NCBI RefSeq assembly: GCF_022539315.1
Contig: NC_066316.1
Span: forward strand, 100,062,179 to 100,126,178
Source of the DNA: Serinus canaria
Taxonomy: Eukaryota > Chordata > Aves > Passeriformes > Fringillidae
Direction of reading: 5' to 3'
DNA length: 64,000 bases
Position 1 is the first letter of the stretch. The number at the start of each line of letters is the position of its first letter. Below are positions 38,590 through 51,550 of this stretch, piece by piece. The translations under genes and the position numbers were made by a program. The notes beneath the pieces are model-generated. The model was not told the origin of the DNA. It made no database searches and worked only from the letters and a program-made list of their open reading frames with translations.

Positions 38590-39119
38590 TGTACTGCATT
38601 TGACTGGGGTAAGGTTAAATTTATTTCTAGTAGCTAGTACAGTGCTGTGCTACTAGGATTTAGGATGTGAATATACTGATAGAATACTGATGTTTAACTT
38701 ACACTTTATCAAGGTGTTCTCAGATTCTCATGCTGCCAGTTGTCCTGTCAGAAGCCCACAAGCAGCTGGGAGGAGATGCAGTTGTGACAGCTGACTCAGA
38801 TTGTCCAAAGAGATGTTCCATCCTGTGTGCTGTCATGCTGAGGAGAAACACCTCTGAGCAGTTGGCCAGGGCATGGCAACCACTGCTCAAGGCTGGGCTG
38901 GGCATCTGGCAGCCTGTGGTGGGTAATTGCATTGTGCATCTCTTGTTTTCCAGATTCTTTTATCATTATGATTTTTTTTCTTCATTTTCTGTCCTGTTCA
39001 ATTGAATTTATCTCAGCTACCTGTTTTGCTTTTCATCCAGTTCCCTCCCCTATCCCACCATGAGGGTGTGAATGAATGGCCTTGTGATTTTCAGCTGCCT
39101 GCCAGGTTAAAGCAAAACA
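38590..39119 (+). mobile_element. Solo LTR, avian ERVL-like, target duplication intact
   Basis: A 530-bp element starts TGTACTG and ends AAAACA. It is flanked by exact TATAC copies at 38585-38589 and 39120-39124; 5 bp is the size expected for class III (ERVL) integration. Blocks shared with bird ERVL-type LTRs as I know them include gctagtacagtgctgtgc near the start, gtgacagctgactcag, gtggtgggtaattgcattgtgcatc, and the ggttaaa...aca end. The expected ATTAAA signal before tttatctcagc has decayed to ATTGAA. No internal retroviral sequence remains. ORFs at 38720-39184 are by-products. Confidence 0.9.
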
Positions 39120-39124
39120 TATAC

Positions 39125-42100
39125 ATGTGGAATTACACCATGGATGCAGCTAGACCAGCTCTCACTCAGCTGGGTGTCTCTTAAAAAGACCCCCAACTGC
39201 CTCTTTCCTCTGCATTATGTTTGCATGCCCTGTGTGTACATACATTTTACAGGGCATTGCATAAATCAGTCCCAGGTAAGTTTTCCACCTTTAAATTAGC
39301 TGCCATCTCCTTATCCCAGGTACTATAACAAAAAGAAACCTTACAGCTAAAACCAAACCAAAATAAGCTAAAAAACACAATCCCAAACCCCAAAGAAAAC
39401 AAATGTCAGTGTTGTGAAAAAAGGCATTGGTAAAACTCTATGAGTAAATGAATTCATTTATGTATTTATTTATTTATTAAAGGAAGTGTTTTCTTCCAGG
39501 TTCACCCCACCTGTGCTTCTGTACTGATCTATTTTGTCTAAGTTGTCAGACCTTCATGATATTTCATGGCTCAAAGTGGCACAGCATCACTTGGAAAAAG
39601 AAATGCTCATCTCTTGGGTGGATTGATTTTCGATCTTGGCAGCTAGTCTGATAAAGATAGATTTCAAGACTCTTTTTTAGACTTTGGGGCTTACAGGTAT
39701 GTTAATCTGTAAGGGCAAAGGTGCATTTCCTGGTCTTTGTCTAATATGTTTTCAATGTAGACCAAAATCTTTTATTTCTGTGTTTGACAAAAGCTTTGCA
39801 ATTCTTATTTTATTGCCAAAGTAAATGTCATTAATAGAAATGAAGTAGAATAATAGTGCTGTTTTCAGGAGATGCTCATTATAAATGTTTATAATACACT
39901 TGCCAGTTGAAGGATGATATATTGATTTATTTTCTAATTTCAGCTGTAAAACTGCAAGGCAGCTTCCTGGGTTAGCATTTTCAGATTCAAGATGTATTCC
40001 CATTATGAAAGTAATAGATTTTCTTATTCTCTCTGATGAAGCAATTGTTCTGACTACATTAAAAACATGCTACAGCAGTTTATAGTTTATCAACACTACT
40101 GTACATGTCTGTCTAAATTTAAATATGCTATATCAAGACAAAACTCCATCATTTCTATTCAGTTTGGATATTAGTCACAAAGATGTGTATCCATTTTCTT
40201 TACTTTCCTCAGGATAAAAAGACAATATAAAATAGTGCATCTTAGCAGTGTAGCTGAAATAATTGTTAGACTTTACAGAAGGGTTGTGCAAATAATTATA
40301 ATTCTTAACTTCAGCAAAGGATTGTAGAACAGCACCTTTAAGACTTTGTTTTGGTTTCTAAAACAGTTTTGCCGTATGGATTTTGTCAAAAGTATTGAAT
40401 GGTGATTAATCATACCTAAATTAAACTCTAAAAAATGAGATATTTAGTACATCCTCCCTTTCTCTTCCAAAGAGAGGAAGGACTATGTACTATGGACAGT
40501 AACTCTTGTAGTCTTGGGCATGGGGAAATAGGCTAAATGGATTACTTGAATCTTTTGTAGTAAACATGCTTGCTATTAGTGTTGCAGCCTACTTTTCATG
40601 GATCCTGATAAGAAGGAATGACATAATGCTCTTCATTCTGTAGATAAACCATAACTTGAAAACTGTGATAAATTGTCTTTGCAGGATGAAAAAGAATAGT
40701 CAATTGTCTTTTCCCAGGAGAAAAGAATAAATGTATCCATGGCTCCTCTGTTCTTTAAATTCTGAACTACTTCTGTTTTGGAAAAAGGAATTTTGCTTAC
40801 TATAAAATTAATTTTTGCCATTCAGGGACAATGACTGATATCAAAAACTTTAGATTAAGTGGAATCCAAGGTGTAACGGCTGAAAAAATCTACTGAAATT
40901 AGTCATTATTGTGTTAGTCTATGCTGGGTTCAAAGGCATTTCCAGTAGAGCAGGAAATAATAGGTTGGTCTTACTATTCCAGCTCCTGAGAAGCATTGAT
41001 ATTTCCTGTTATCTAATCAAACTTTTCCTTTTGCAAAAACAGAAGTCTCTAAGTTAATGAAAATGCACTGTCATGGGAAAATGGGAAATGACTACAGGTG
41101 TGCAGAAATCCTAAAATATTATATTGATTGTTAGTTTGCTTTTTAATGGAGAGAATAAAAGATAAAAGGTAAAATCTTGCATAAAGGTGTTATATACATT
41201 TATAAATTTAGCACCCCTTTAATCTATTTCCATTTTTACCAGGTGTTGAACCAACATTTATTTGGTGCTTCTGCTCACACAGATACACATACTTTATTGA
41301 AAAAAGAATTACATAAGTCAGAATTTCTTAGATATTTATACACAATTGTTATGACCTCACTGCTATTTCAGCCAATCTCACTCTAAGAACAACCCATAAT
41401 ATATTGTGTTCATTTCAAAGAAGGCAGAAGTCCTCCTAGACACATGTAAATATGTGCTTTCAGTTGACAGAACATGTGTCTCTTAGCTGTTTTTCCATAT
41501 GATGTCCTATACAAGAAACTCTGCTGTGTCTGCAGTATGGTGATCAAAGGTTTTGCTGTTAGCTATTGTTCACAGGTAAGTTTGTAGCAACTCCCACATT
41601 TGTCTCAGTGTTTTTTACCAGATTTTGAAACAAAAATTCTTACAGTGAAAGACAAACAGAAATTTATTCTACTAACTACTGGTAATTAAACAAACACACA
41701 AACAAACAATAAACTGAAGATGCTGCTGTCTGTATTAGAATGCTTCCCTCAAGGCAATCCAGGTTCAACATAATTCTTGGATGAAGGTTTTTCATCTATG
41801 GCAAGCCTGCCATTTTATATTTCTCAGGCTGAAGGTGTTTTCAATGCAAATGTTCTCTCGTTCATCTGAACAGTGCATCCATGGTCCCATTTTTGCTCTC
41901 CAATGACCTGGTAACAGAGGACCAGTTGGTTCATTAGTCTAAAAGAATCCATAATGTATATTTTTTAAAATTCTGATCTATGTTTTTTTAAAACTAAGTT
42001 GTTTTTTTCTCTTTAATTCCCTGCCAAACACTGGACTCGGTTTTAACATCCTGCTCAGTATCTCCAAGGTCCATATGCTTTTCTAGGTGTAAACAACTAC

Positions 42101-42866
42101 CACTTACAATTGCAAGCAGAAAATGGAGCACAATTGTCAAATTATTTTTAAAACACTTCCATGATGTTACTGTATATCTTTATGTCTGCTTTTCTCTTCC
42201 TCTCTTTTCATATGAACATTTGGAAAAGATTTTGAAAGGAAATTTAAAGTACTTTGTAAAGTAAAACTTTAATTAGAAAGGAAATTACTAGGTTTTGATC
42301 ACCAAAAACAAGGCAGGGATTTTCAAACAGAGAATTTAGACCCCTTCATTCAGAAACTACAGTTTTATGCTGGGAAAAAAGGCTGCTGTAAGTCTCTCTC
42401 AACACTGGAATTGGTGGTCCTAAAGTAGACCTCTTACACTCTTGACAGCCTGCAATAAAAACTATAAAACTTTTCTGTAACAACACAGTAAGAGATCATT
42501 TTTAAAACCTTGCAAAACAACTAAAAATAAAAATGGTTTTCAAAAAACACTTATTTTGAAAGTTACCTTTTTTTTAGCCATAAACTTATATATAAAAGTT
42601 TCTGAGTGTGAGTCACACACACACGTTCTTGCTTTTTCCATGCTTCTGATTCTATCAGGAACTTAATTTAAACACTTCTCCCAAATTCATATCATTGTGG
42701 CAGGGAGACCCTTTCACCATGAAGAACATTATAGGGAGCTGCCAAATTCCCCAGACACCTGGACCTGTGAGCTAGAGCCTATCTGGTCATGGCTGTTTTC
42801 CTGGCTCATGCTTTTGTTTGCACTTTTAACCAGCAGTAAGGCTGAGTGAGCATTCAAAGCAAACAG
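39125..42866. other. AT-rich unique sequence, no gene seen
   Basis: I recognise no gene, RNA or mobile element. A consensus splice donor (CAG|GTAAGT) at 41575/41576 sits 40 bases after a plausible acceptor, but I could not make a credible exon of it. The last ~150 bases before the GGAA array are somewhat GC-richer and unclassified. Confidence 0.55.
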
Positions 42867-43646
42867 GGAAGGAAGGAAGGAAGGAAGTGGCGGAAGGAAG
42901 GAAGGAAGTGGCGGAAGGAAGGAAGTGGCGGAAGGAAGGAAGGAAGTGGCGGAAGGAAGTGGCGGAAGGAAGGAAGTGGCGGAAGGAAGGAAGTGGCGGA
43001 AGGAAGGAAGGAAGTGGCGGAAGGAAGTGGCGGAAGGAAGTGGCGGAAGGAAGGAAGGAAGTGGCGGAAGAAGGAAGGAAGTGGCGGAAGGAAGGAAGTG
43101 GCGGAAGGAAGGAAGTGGCGGAAGGAAGTGGCGGAAGGAAGTGGCGGAAGGAAGTGGCGGAAGGAAGTGGCGGAAGGAAGGAAGGAAGTGGGGAAGGAAG
43201 GAAGTGGCGGAAGGAAGGAATGGCGGAAGGAAGGAAGTGGCGGAAGGAAGTGGGGAAGGAAGGAAGTGCGGAAGGAAGGAAGTGCGGAAGGAAGGAAGTG
43301 CGGAAGGAAGGGGCGGAAGGAAGAAGTGCGGAAGGAAGGGAAGTGGGGAGGAAGTCGGAAGGAGTGGCGACGGAAGGAAGTGCGGAAGGAAGTGGCGGAA
43401 GGAAGGGGCGGAAGAAGTGGGGAAGGGAAGGAAGGAAGTGGACGGAAGGGAAGGAAGTGGCGGAAGGAAGGAGGAAGGAAGGAAGGAAGGAAGGAAGGAA
43501 GGAAGGAAGGAAGTTGGCGGAAGGAAGGAAGGAAGGAAGGAAGGAAGGGAAGGAAGGAAGGAAGGAAGGAAGGAAGAAGGAAGGAAAGGAAGGAAGGAAG
43601 GAAGGAAGGACGGAAGGAAGGAAGGAAGGAAGGAAGGAAGGAAGGA
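42867..43646. repeat. GGAA / GTGGC compound minisatellite, 780 bp
   Basis: The 5' two-thirds alternate one to four GGAA units with GTGGC, giving periods of 9, 13 and 17 bp around a core GGAAGTGGC; I count about 23 GTGGCGG blocks. From about 43185 the blocks degrade (gtgggg, gtgcgg, ggggcgg), and from about 43460 the array becomes nearly pure GGAA. The plus strand is about all purine except for the T and C of each GTGGC. It contains no stop in several frames, so ORFs of 258-326 codons on both strands are compositional. GGAA is the core bound by ETS-family transcription factors. Confidence 0.97.
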
Positions 43647-43874
43647 TAAAAATCCTGAAATAAATAGCAGTCTTTTACTGAATCCACAATATATAGGATT
43701 AGAAATCACAAAGGCCAGTGGATGAAAACTGATGCATTGCTATTGGTCCTCTAGCATCTGACTTTATACAAAAAAGGCAGTAAACAAAAAATGACTAAGT
43801 TCAGTTTTAGCTCAAGAATCTGATACTTTTAGGATATTGATTCCCATGGAACAGATTTTCCTAGAAGCTGCTCT
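43647..43874. other. Spacer, nothing seen
   Basis: Unique sequence between the GGAA array and the start of a CR1. No gene or repeat recognised. Confidence 0.55.
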
Positions 43875-45116
43875 AAGGCATATGGAAGGCAGTGAGATGA
43901 TTTGGGACAGCCAGCACAGATTCACTAAGGGCAAGTTTTGCCTTGCCAAGCCAGCAGCCTTCTATTATGGGGTGATCACAAAGGGTGTGATTTATCAGAT
44001 GTGATTTATCTGGATTTCTGTAAAGCTTTTGGACATGTTCCCCCTACCATATCCTTTTCTCCAAATTGGATGGAAATAAATTTGTTAGGTGGACTGTTTG
44101 GAGGATTAGGAATTGGTTGGCTGGACACATCAAGAGGTAGTAGTCCATGACCTAATGTCCTCATGGAGATCAGTGACAAGTGGTGTTCTTCAGGGGGACC
44201 AGTGCCATTCAATGTCCTCATCCGTGACATAGATGGTCAGATGAAACACACCTTCAGCAAACTTGCAGGTGACACCAATCTGACTTGTGGGGTTGACATT
44301 CCTGAGGGACAAGATGCCATTCAAAAGGGCCTGGACAACCTTGGGAGGTGAGACCATGGTTATTTCATGTGGTTCAACAAAGCGCCGTGCAGGATCAAGG
44401 CAAGGCCTGGTATCAGCCCAGACTGAAGGATGAAGGGAATGAGAGCAGCCCTCCCAAGAAGGATCTGGGTGAGCTGGGGGATGAGCAGCTTCACATGACC
44501 CAGGCATGAGTCATGACCCCATCTGGGTCATGTCCAGGTGCTCATACCCCAGCCACAAGCCCTTGCAGCTTGGAAAACCAAACGTGCCCTGGGCTGCATC
44601 CAAAGATCCATGGGCAGCAGGTGAGGGAGGGGATTCTGCCCTTCTGCTCTGCCAGCTCTGGAGTCCCCAGCACAGGAAGGACATGGACCTGTTGGAGCTG
44701 GTCCAAAGGAGGGCCAGCTGGAGCATATCTCCTTTGAAAAGAGGATGAGAGAATGGGGTTGTCTAGTCTGGAGAAGAGAAGGCAATGGGGACACCCTATT
44801 CTGGCCTTTCATTACTTAAAGGGGACCTATAAGAAAGAGAGACAGACTTTTTAACCAGGCCTGTTGCAATAGGACAAGGGGCAATGTTTTAAACTGAAAA
44901 AAGATAGATTTAGACTGCATAGAAAGAATAAATTTCACAACAAGGATGTTACCCCAAAAGGTAGCAGATTCTCCATCTCTGGAAACATTTAAGGTCAGAT
45001 TTGATGGGACTCTGAGGAACCTGACATAGCTGAAGAACTCCCTGCTCACTGAAGGATTGCTGGACTAGGTGACCTTCAAAGGTACCACGCAACAAAGCTA
45101 TTCTATGATTTTATGT
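43875..45116 (+). mobile_element. CR1 LINE, longest copy in the window
   Basis: About 1.24 kb covering the reverse-transcriptase palm to the 3' end. Translation near 43998 gives DVIYLDFCKAFGHVP, the motif A region with its aspartate kept. Motif C reads LAGD at 44262-44273 in place of FADD, so the enzyme is dead. The C-terminal region (ctgggctgcatccaaagatc, aggaaggacatggacctg) and the 3' UTR follow. It ends at ctattctatgattttatgt, a degenerate octamer terminus. Frameshifts split it into several short ORFs. The 5' end is truncated, as usual for CR1. Confidence 0.93.
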
Positions 45117-47454
45117 CAGAGATTTTAGAATTTCCCTGCATTAGTTCTCACCTGAAGTGGAATGGGTATTATAGCTTAAAAAGGCAATAATAATAATAAT
45201 AGTAATGATGATAATAATAATAGCCACAAACCCAATGATAATATAGAGGTTTAACTAACCATTCAGACTTTTAAACTACTTAAGTGGACATTTACTCTCT
45301 TTTGAACCTTAAAATTAAGTTAGAAATTACAATTACTTTATTTTTTCATTAGATATTACCAGGCTTTTTTTCTGGTTGACAGGAAAGCTCCTGATGCTAC
45401 AAGGATAATAAGCTAAGCACAAAGTGAAACTTCTAAGGATACATATTACATCTTTTGGTAATCTAAAACCAGCACAAATTTTTCCACTAGAAAATGTTGC
45501 GTACTCTGTGATAAGTGCATTTTTCAGAATCCTTTCAGAGTCCATCCAAAAACTTATTATTTGAAGTAGTTGGACTTGCAAAGGTAAGCTGGAGGTAAAC
45601 AAGCTCCAGTCAGCTGGAACTTGTTCTTGGAGGCAAAACTTAGGAAAGGATTCAGCTGATAGACACCAGGAGACAAAAATCCAATCCATCACACATAAAG
45701 TCTGTTAGCACAGCATGGCTAAAGAAGTTTTAAAAATTCATTCTTGTGACTAAGCAGATAAGAGTTGAAGAGTAGATTTATTGATTAAGAAGGTGACAGT
45801 CACTTTCCAGATTATAATGTCACTCTAACCAGTATTGCAATACTGATTTTCAAAGGAGATTCAAAGGAAACAGAAACCTCCAGGAAAAACTATTTCAGAT
45901 ATGAAAAGGATTTTAAAAGAATGCATTCTAATCAATATTTAGTCATCTGGTAGTATCAGATATGCAAAGCTTAAAAAAATAGCCTTCTAGCTATATTGAA
46001 AATTGTTATCTAGGACAATATTCCTTCAGATGCTTTGTTTGTACTTTAGCACTTTGCATAAATATATATTTCTTTTTATCAGTGTACAGTAAAAGGGTTC
46101 TAAAGTTGTAAAGTGTGAATTTTGCATTTCTGTCTGTTTTCACATTATCGAGCTAATGGTTTTGATTAGAGTGGATAAAGTATTAGGTGGTTGTCATTAC
46201 ACCTTTTTTTTTCATGCTATAATTTACCACAAATTCAAAGGCCTTTTTGGAAAAAGCATTGTGCTTTCTGACATAGGTATAAAGCCTGAGAAGCACAAAA
46301 AAAGCAGCCCAGTTTTAAGATACAAAGTACTAATTCACAAAAAAAAAGTAGTTAGTCCATACCCTCCCACCAGTTCTGTGTGGTTTGAACGGTTCACTAC
46401 AAGTATAAAATGCTTATATTTATAGAATTAAAGACATACTTCAAATAGAATTCAAATGGTCTGTACTGGAAATGTTCCTAACTTTGACAGAAATAGTAAC
46501 TGGTAACAGGTTTGTCCTTATGACCTATTTTATTAATCATTTTCTTAAAAAAATTTAAAGAAATACACAAATTGTTAGAAACTTTGGAGTTTAGTTTTGC
46601 AGATTTCTTTACCCAAGGATAAACATACTCCCTTTCACTTTTTCTTTTATCTGGACCGGATCAGGCCTAGGAAGTAAAAATGTTTATACTAAAATTTTTC
46701 ATTTACATTTAAATTAAATCATTAAAACAGGGACATGCTCATTTTTGGCCTCAAAAGCAAGAACTTTTTCTAGGGTCTGAAAAATCAAACACTAAAATAT
46801 TATAACACAACTTAAAAGAGGGAACAGTTATGCCACAGCAGCACATTTAATTCAGTAGCTGAAGTAAAGAACAGAGACTTGACTGAGATAAAATAAACAA
46901 AAGTTGCATGATTAGGTGAGCCTGAGAGAAGAAATATTTCCCCATTTTACTTCTGAGGACAGAAAAATTATAATAATTTTATTCAAAGTGGGGAAAGATA
47001 ATACTAAAATTTCCGAGATAGCACTTCCCCAGAATGGGTTTAATTTCTGCCGTCCTTAATGGCATTTTAAAAATACAATTTTTCTTTAAAATATTTCACC
47101 TGTAAACCTTTGATGAGTAGAAGAAATACAATATTTTCACCTTTAGCCAACTGATGAAACAGAAATTTATGAGCCAAGTAAAATCTACAAGGGTTTTCAT
47201 ATTAAAATTTAATTAGTTTTAGAGGAAAAAAAAAGAAAATTAAAAAGAAAAAAACAGTCTCCATTGGCATGATTTTGAGAACCATTTAGGATGTGTAATT
47301 TGCATTTCAGACTGGGAATTATCCTTTTACACTTTAGACTGTACATTGTATTTTGAATGTGACACTCTGACAAAATCTTTGTACACCTAGTACTTAACCA
47401 GATCTGAGAGCCCTTGTTTAATTTAAACAAGCCCCCCATGAATATTGCTCTCAA
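45117..47454. other. AT-rich unique sequence, no gene seen
   Basis: An impure AAT/ATG microsatellite lies at about 45185-45225. A 119-codon minus-strand ORF at 45333-45692 has no recognisable domain. Otherwise nothing is seen. Confidence 0.55.
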
Positions 47455-48152
47455 AGACCCCTGCAGTGCTACAGGTTTGGGGAAGAGTGTCTGCAAAGTG
47501 GCTCACTGGAAAAGGACCTGGGGGTGGTGGTCAACAGCAATTGGACACAAGCCAGCATGTGCCCAGGTTGCCAAGAAGGCCAAAGGCATCCTGGCCTGTA
47601 TCAGCATAGTGTGGCCAGCAGGACCAGAGCAGGATCATCCTCCTGTACTTGGCACTGTGAGGTGACACCTCAAGTCCTGTGCCCAGTTTTGGGCCCCCCA
47701 TGGCAAGAAAGACACTGAGGTGCTGGAGAAAGTCCACCAACACAGTTGGTGAAGGGTCTGGAGCACAGGTCATATGAGGAGCAGCTGATGGAGCTGGGGG
47801 TGTTTAGCCTGGAGAAAAGGAGGCTGAGGGGAGACCCTACCACCCTGCAACTCCCTGAAAGGAGGTTATAACTGGGTGGAGGTAGGGCTTTTCTCCCAGG
47901 CAACAAGTGGTGGCACAAGAGTAAATGGCCTCAAGCTGTGCCAGGGGAGGTTCAGCTTGGTCACTAGGAAGAACTCCTTCACTGAAAGGCTTGCCAAGAA
48001 TTGGAGCAGGCTGCCAAGGGATGTGATGGGTCACCCTCCCTGGAGGTGTTCAAGGAATGACTGGATGTGACTCTATGTGGAGGTGATCAATCAGAGGTTG
48101 GAACCAATGATCTTAGGGGTCTTTTCCGACCTAAATGATTCTGTGGTTCTGT
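47455..48152 (+). mobile_element. CR1 LINE, end of ORF2 plus complete 3' UTR
   Basis: The match starts at cctgcagtgctacagg, the coding region just after the palm domain. It runs through ggccaagaaggcc-like, gcatcctggcctgtatcagc and ggtgctggagaaagtcc to the 3' UTR (ggtgtttagcctggag, ggctgaggggagaccct, gccaggggaggttcagc). It ends in gattctgtggttctgtag, a two-octamer terminus. Frame breaks are frequent. It preserves the junction agctgggggtgtttagcctgg, which shows what the LTR at 10963 interrupted in the other CR1. Confidence 0.94.
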
Positions 48153-50719
48153 AGCTAAAATATATAACCTTCAGTAGATAATAACACTACTTGTGCTTTT
48201 CTGAGAAAGCAGATAGGTGGTGTTTTTGTGTTGGTTTTGTTTGTTTTTTTTCGGGGGCTTTTGCAGTTTTCTTTTTTTAAATTAGGGGTGTCTCACTGAC
48301 AACTGATGGAGAGGAGAGAACAAAAAAAGAAATTATGGAAATTATATCAGAAACAGAATGCCTGTTAGACAAACTGCAAAGGCTCCATGCTGGGAGAGAG
48401 AGAAATACCAGACTTCCAGTTTGGAACCATCAACATAGCAAGAAATGGATACAGAGTCAAGCAGGTTTTTTTGAACAAAGGAAAATAAGCTGAAATATGC
48501 ACAGAAGTTTTAACTGTTATGTGCTTTTGAATCTTTATGAATCCAGTTGTCCATAGAACTTATGCTTTAAGAAAGTGTCCACTTAATCTGTTGAAGAGCT
48601 GCAATAAACCTTGAGATTTTAGATGAATCAGGATATGAGGACTTTTTTTTGGTGAGTATTCTTGTTCTAAAGCAAGTATGGCTCAGAGGTGGGTGCACTG
48701 CCATGTACTCGTGTCACATGAACTTGGCAATCACGAGGTCGTGTCCCAGAATCCATGAAAAACTGCCAAAAAATTGCTAAGAGATTTTAGCAATTTTGAC
48801 ATCAAATACCTGGATGTCAAATGCTTTATAATTTTTTAGTGAAAGCAGTGGCCTTATTAAATTTTCCACTGGGAATTTTATCTTGATTTTTTGGAAGTCA
48901 ATTTAAAATCTGAGAAAGCTTATTTGTCATCGAAATAATTTTGTATAATTTGTATTCTTATGTCATGTCTCCATTACTTTCTTCAAAGTAATCCTAAAAT
49001 TCTGTTAAGTGTTTAAACCAATAAATTCTCTTGAATTTTTGAAATCTTTCATCACATATAAACAGATCATTGCTTTTCAATATATAAATTTTATTTCATG
49101 TCATTTGGCAGAGTATTACAGTATTTTCTTAAAGCATTATGTTAAAAAAATCCTCATTTCCAATTTCATTTTTTGATACTTATTATTGGAAGGTAGTTAG
49201 GAAAATGGTATCAAATTCTTTTAGCTTGATTCACTCTTTATCAGTTTTATTACTTATTCTTCATCAAGCTCACTCTTGTCATCTGTTTCTCAGGTTTGCT
49301 TTGTATATCCTGAAGGATTCATATTTATCACACACTGCCTATGAGACCTTCGTGGTATTTAGCAATAAAAGGTTCCATTGTCAGTTGCTTATAGCTTTTT
49401 CAATAACTTAACTCTCCAGGCTGATATTCTTTATTCTCCCTTCAAAATTAATCTTTCAGAAAAGAAAAATAAATTCCCAACTAGGTCTCTTTGGCATGCC
49501 AATTATGTGGCAAATAATAACATTTGGTGATGAAAGATATATCATAAATCACAGGGAAGAGAGGAAGATTCTTTCATACATATTTTACACTCTATAGGAA
49601 TGCCATTTAGTATCAAAACCATTTTAAAATCATAAAAATATAATTAAATTTATCAGTTTTGAAATATGTCAACAAAGTTATAGCCACAGCCTTAGAAATC
49701 CTACAGAATAGGAATGAGCAAAAGTAAGTCTTCATCCTGACAAGTTTGAGATGGTATATGCAACCTTTGATGTTAATGTAGCATGTTTCTGTAAGTGTAC
49801 ATGTCTGTGTGGGAGTATGGATTGCCAGTATCAGGAAATCCACTGCTTTGGAGCCAGCTAAACTAGAGCACATTTCTAGAGAAAGACAATCTGAATGCAG
49901 TTACCCTGCAAATTTTATCTTCCTTCTTTGCCTGCTCTAAGTTTGGACAGTTACAGGATCTGTCCTTTAACAGAAAGCACTGCTTGGTGTTTAAGAGTAG
50001 GGTTAAGGAAAGCTTGGAAAAGTCTGATTTTGTGTTGGTGTTACCATTCTGGGTACTGACCATAGGTTAGCCAACAGCGAAGACTGATGTGTTATTCCTG
50101 AGGTGTTTCTGCAAATTCCTTTGCACAAACATTAAGATTTGAATTTTTACTTCTCAATGTTCCTGCATGTTACATTTGGCCTCTTGTTCTTACTCTGTTT
50201 TCTCTTGACATCTTGATCATTTCCTCTAGGAAACATCATCTGTTTATTTCATCCATATGCATGACATCAGTCAAAATCTTTTATTACAGATGATGCTGAT
50301 GTGATATAGTTCATGCACACCCAGACAGGTCTCCTCCATCACTAATTCAAAAAAGTATTAATGCTTTCTAGAGTACAGTTCCATCTTTTTTAAATCAATT
50401 TATGCTCTGTGTGGAGAATGATCAGTGGCATTGCTCTTTGTCTAATATAATTTGTTTTGCCACTTAGGATGCTCTATTTGAGAAAAGATTGAAACAGGAA
50501 AAGCTGTAAAAAAAGGACAGGGAAGCAAGGTTTATAAATTAGTTCCACTACAAAACTAGATACTTCAGGAGAATAAAAAATGTAGGAAATGATAAATGTT
50601 AGAAGGAGGTTTGAGAAAGTGAAATATTTGTTGATTGCCACTATTTAGAATTATGAAAGGTTCTCCAGAAATAGTATTTGTCATCCAGTCTTAATATTTT
50701 TATTGGGGAAATATCTTAC
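48153..50719. other. AT-rich unique sequence, no gene seen
   Basis: No gene is recognised. A weak tRNA-like stretch at about 48676-48755 is discussed in the findings. T/G-rich runs occur at 48220-48280. Confidence 0.55.
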
Positions 50720-51213
50720 TGTTTTTCATGGCAAGGTTTTCCAGGTGGGAAACTGCAGAGGTGACTTCAGTGAGAAGAGGCCATAACTTGTCTCCATGTT
50801 GGACAGAGACAGTTCCAGCCAGGTACAAGATGAACCTGTTGCTGGCCAGAGCTGAGCCAGTCAGAAACATTGGTAGTGTCTGTTTGATTACATATTTAAG
50901 AAAGTATTAAATAGCTATGCAGCAGCTGAGAGAGAAAGAGAGAATATGTGAGATAAAAAACATGGAAGACACCAAGGTCAGTGTGGAAGGAGGGGTAGGG
51001 ATGGCTGCAGGTACCAGAGGAGAGGCTTCCCTGCAGCCCATGGTAACACAGGTTGCCCTGCTGCTGACCATGAAGGACTCCATGCTGAAGCAGGTTGGAT
51101 CCTGAAGGAAGGTGTTTCCCCATGGAAAGCTTGCATAAGGACTCGCTGCTGCCAGGACCTGTGGCCCCATGGAGAGGTGTCCATGCTAGGGCAGGTCTGC
51201 TGACAGGACTCAC
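50720..51213 (+). mobile_element. Long avian ERV LTR, left part
   Basis: This begins TGTTTTTCATGG and follows a long LTR type that I know from bird genomes: gttggacagagacagttcc, gctgagccagtcag, acatatttaagaaag, then the purine-rich agagagaaagagagaatatg and acaccaaggtcagtgtgg. A second LTR interrupts it at 51214; it resumes at 51551. ORFs at 50728-51237 are by-products. No internal retroviral genes are present. Confidence 0.8.
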
Positions 51214-51550
51214 TGTTGCAGCTGAGATTGCTGCCAATAAAGTCCAGGGTAAGGAAGCAAAAAGGGCTTTGCATGGTATCCACAGATGTTTAATTCAGCC
51301 ATGTGGTGAGATGTTCAGGGTCCAAAACGCAGGACTCTGAGGAGGATGGGGAGAGTCCAGGTTTCTGTGGGGAGAGATAGGGGCTGAACAGTGGTGTCAG
51401 GACAGTACAAAGATGAGGGCCAGTGGGGGAAGAGGGAGGGAGTGGCTCAGGGACATAGGGACAAGGGAAGGAGCCAATGGGATCTGACAGCTTTTGAGGG
51501 AAGCTTCTTGTGTCTCCCTGACCCAGGTTATGCCTCTCAGGGTCTCCACA
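51214..51550 (-). mobile_element. Second solo LTR nested inside the first, minus strand
   Basis: A 337-bp element with TG...CA ends (TGTTGCAG...TCTCCACA) sits inside the longer LTR. Its flanks ACTCAC (51208-51213) and ACCCGC (51551-51556) look like one 6-bp target duplication altered by two transitions. Read on the minus strand it begins TGTGGAGACC and carries ATTAAA (51289-51294) about 75 bases before the end, the layout of a short class II LTR. The host LTR reads through cleanly if this block is ignored. It must be younger than its host. Confidence 0.8.
51289..51294 (-). terminator. Putative polyadenylation signal of the nested LTR
   Basis: ATTAAA on the minus strand, near the 3' end of the element in that orientation. 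It supports the minus-strand reading of the nested LTR. The plus-strand AATAAA near 51236 would lie too close to the element start to serve it. Confidence 0.45.

Noticed and set aside
41536..41575. 40-bp micro-exon between a cag acceptor and a CAG|GTAAGT donor
   Set aside because: The donor is a perfect consensus, but the acceptor lacks a good pyrimidine tract and no partner exon is visible. A match of this kind is expected by chance in 64 kb.
42729..43725. ORFs of 258-326 codons on both strands over the GGAA array, the longest in the window
   Set aside because: The repeat contains no stop in several frames on either strand, so the ORFs follow from composition. The translations are pure Gly/Arg/Lys/Glu or Pro/Ser/Phe/Leu repeats with no domain.
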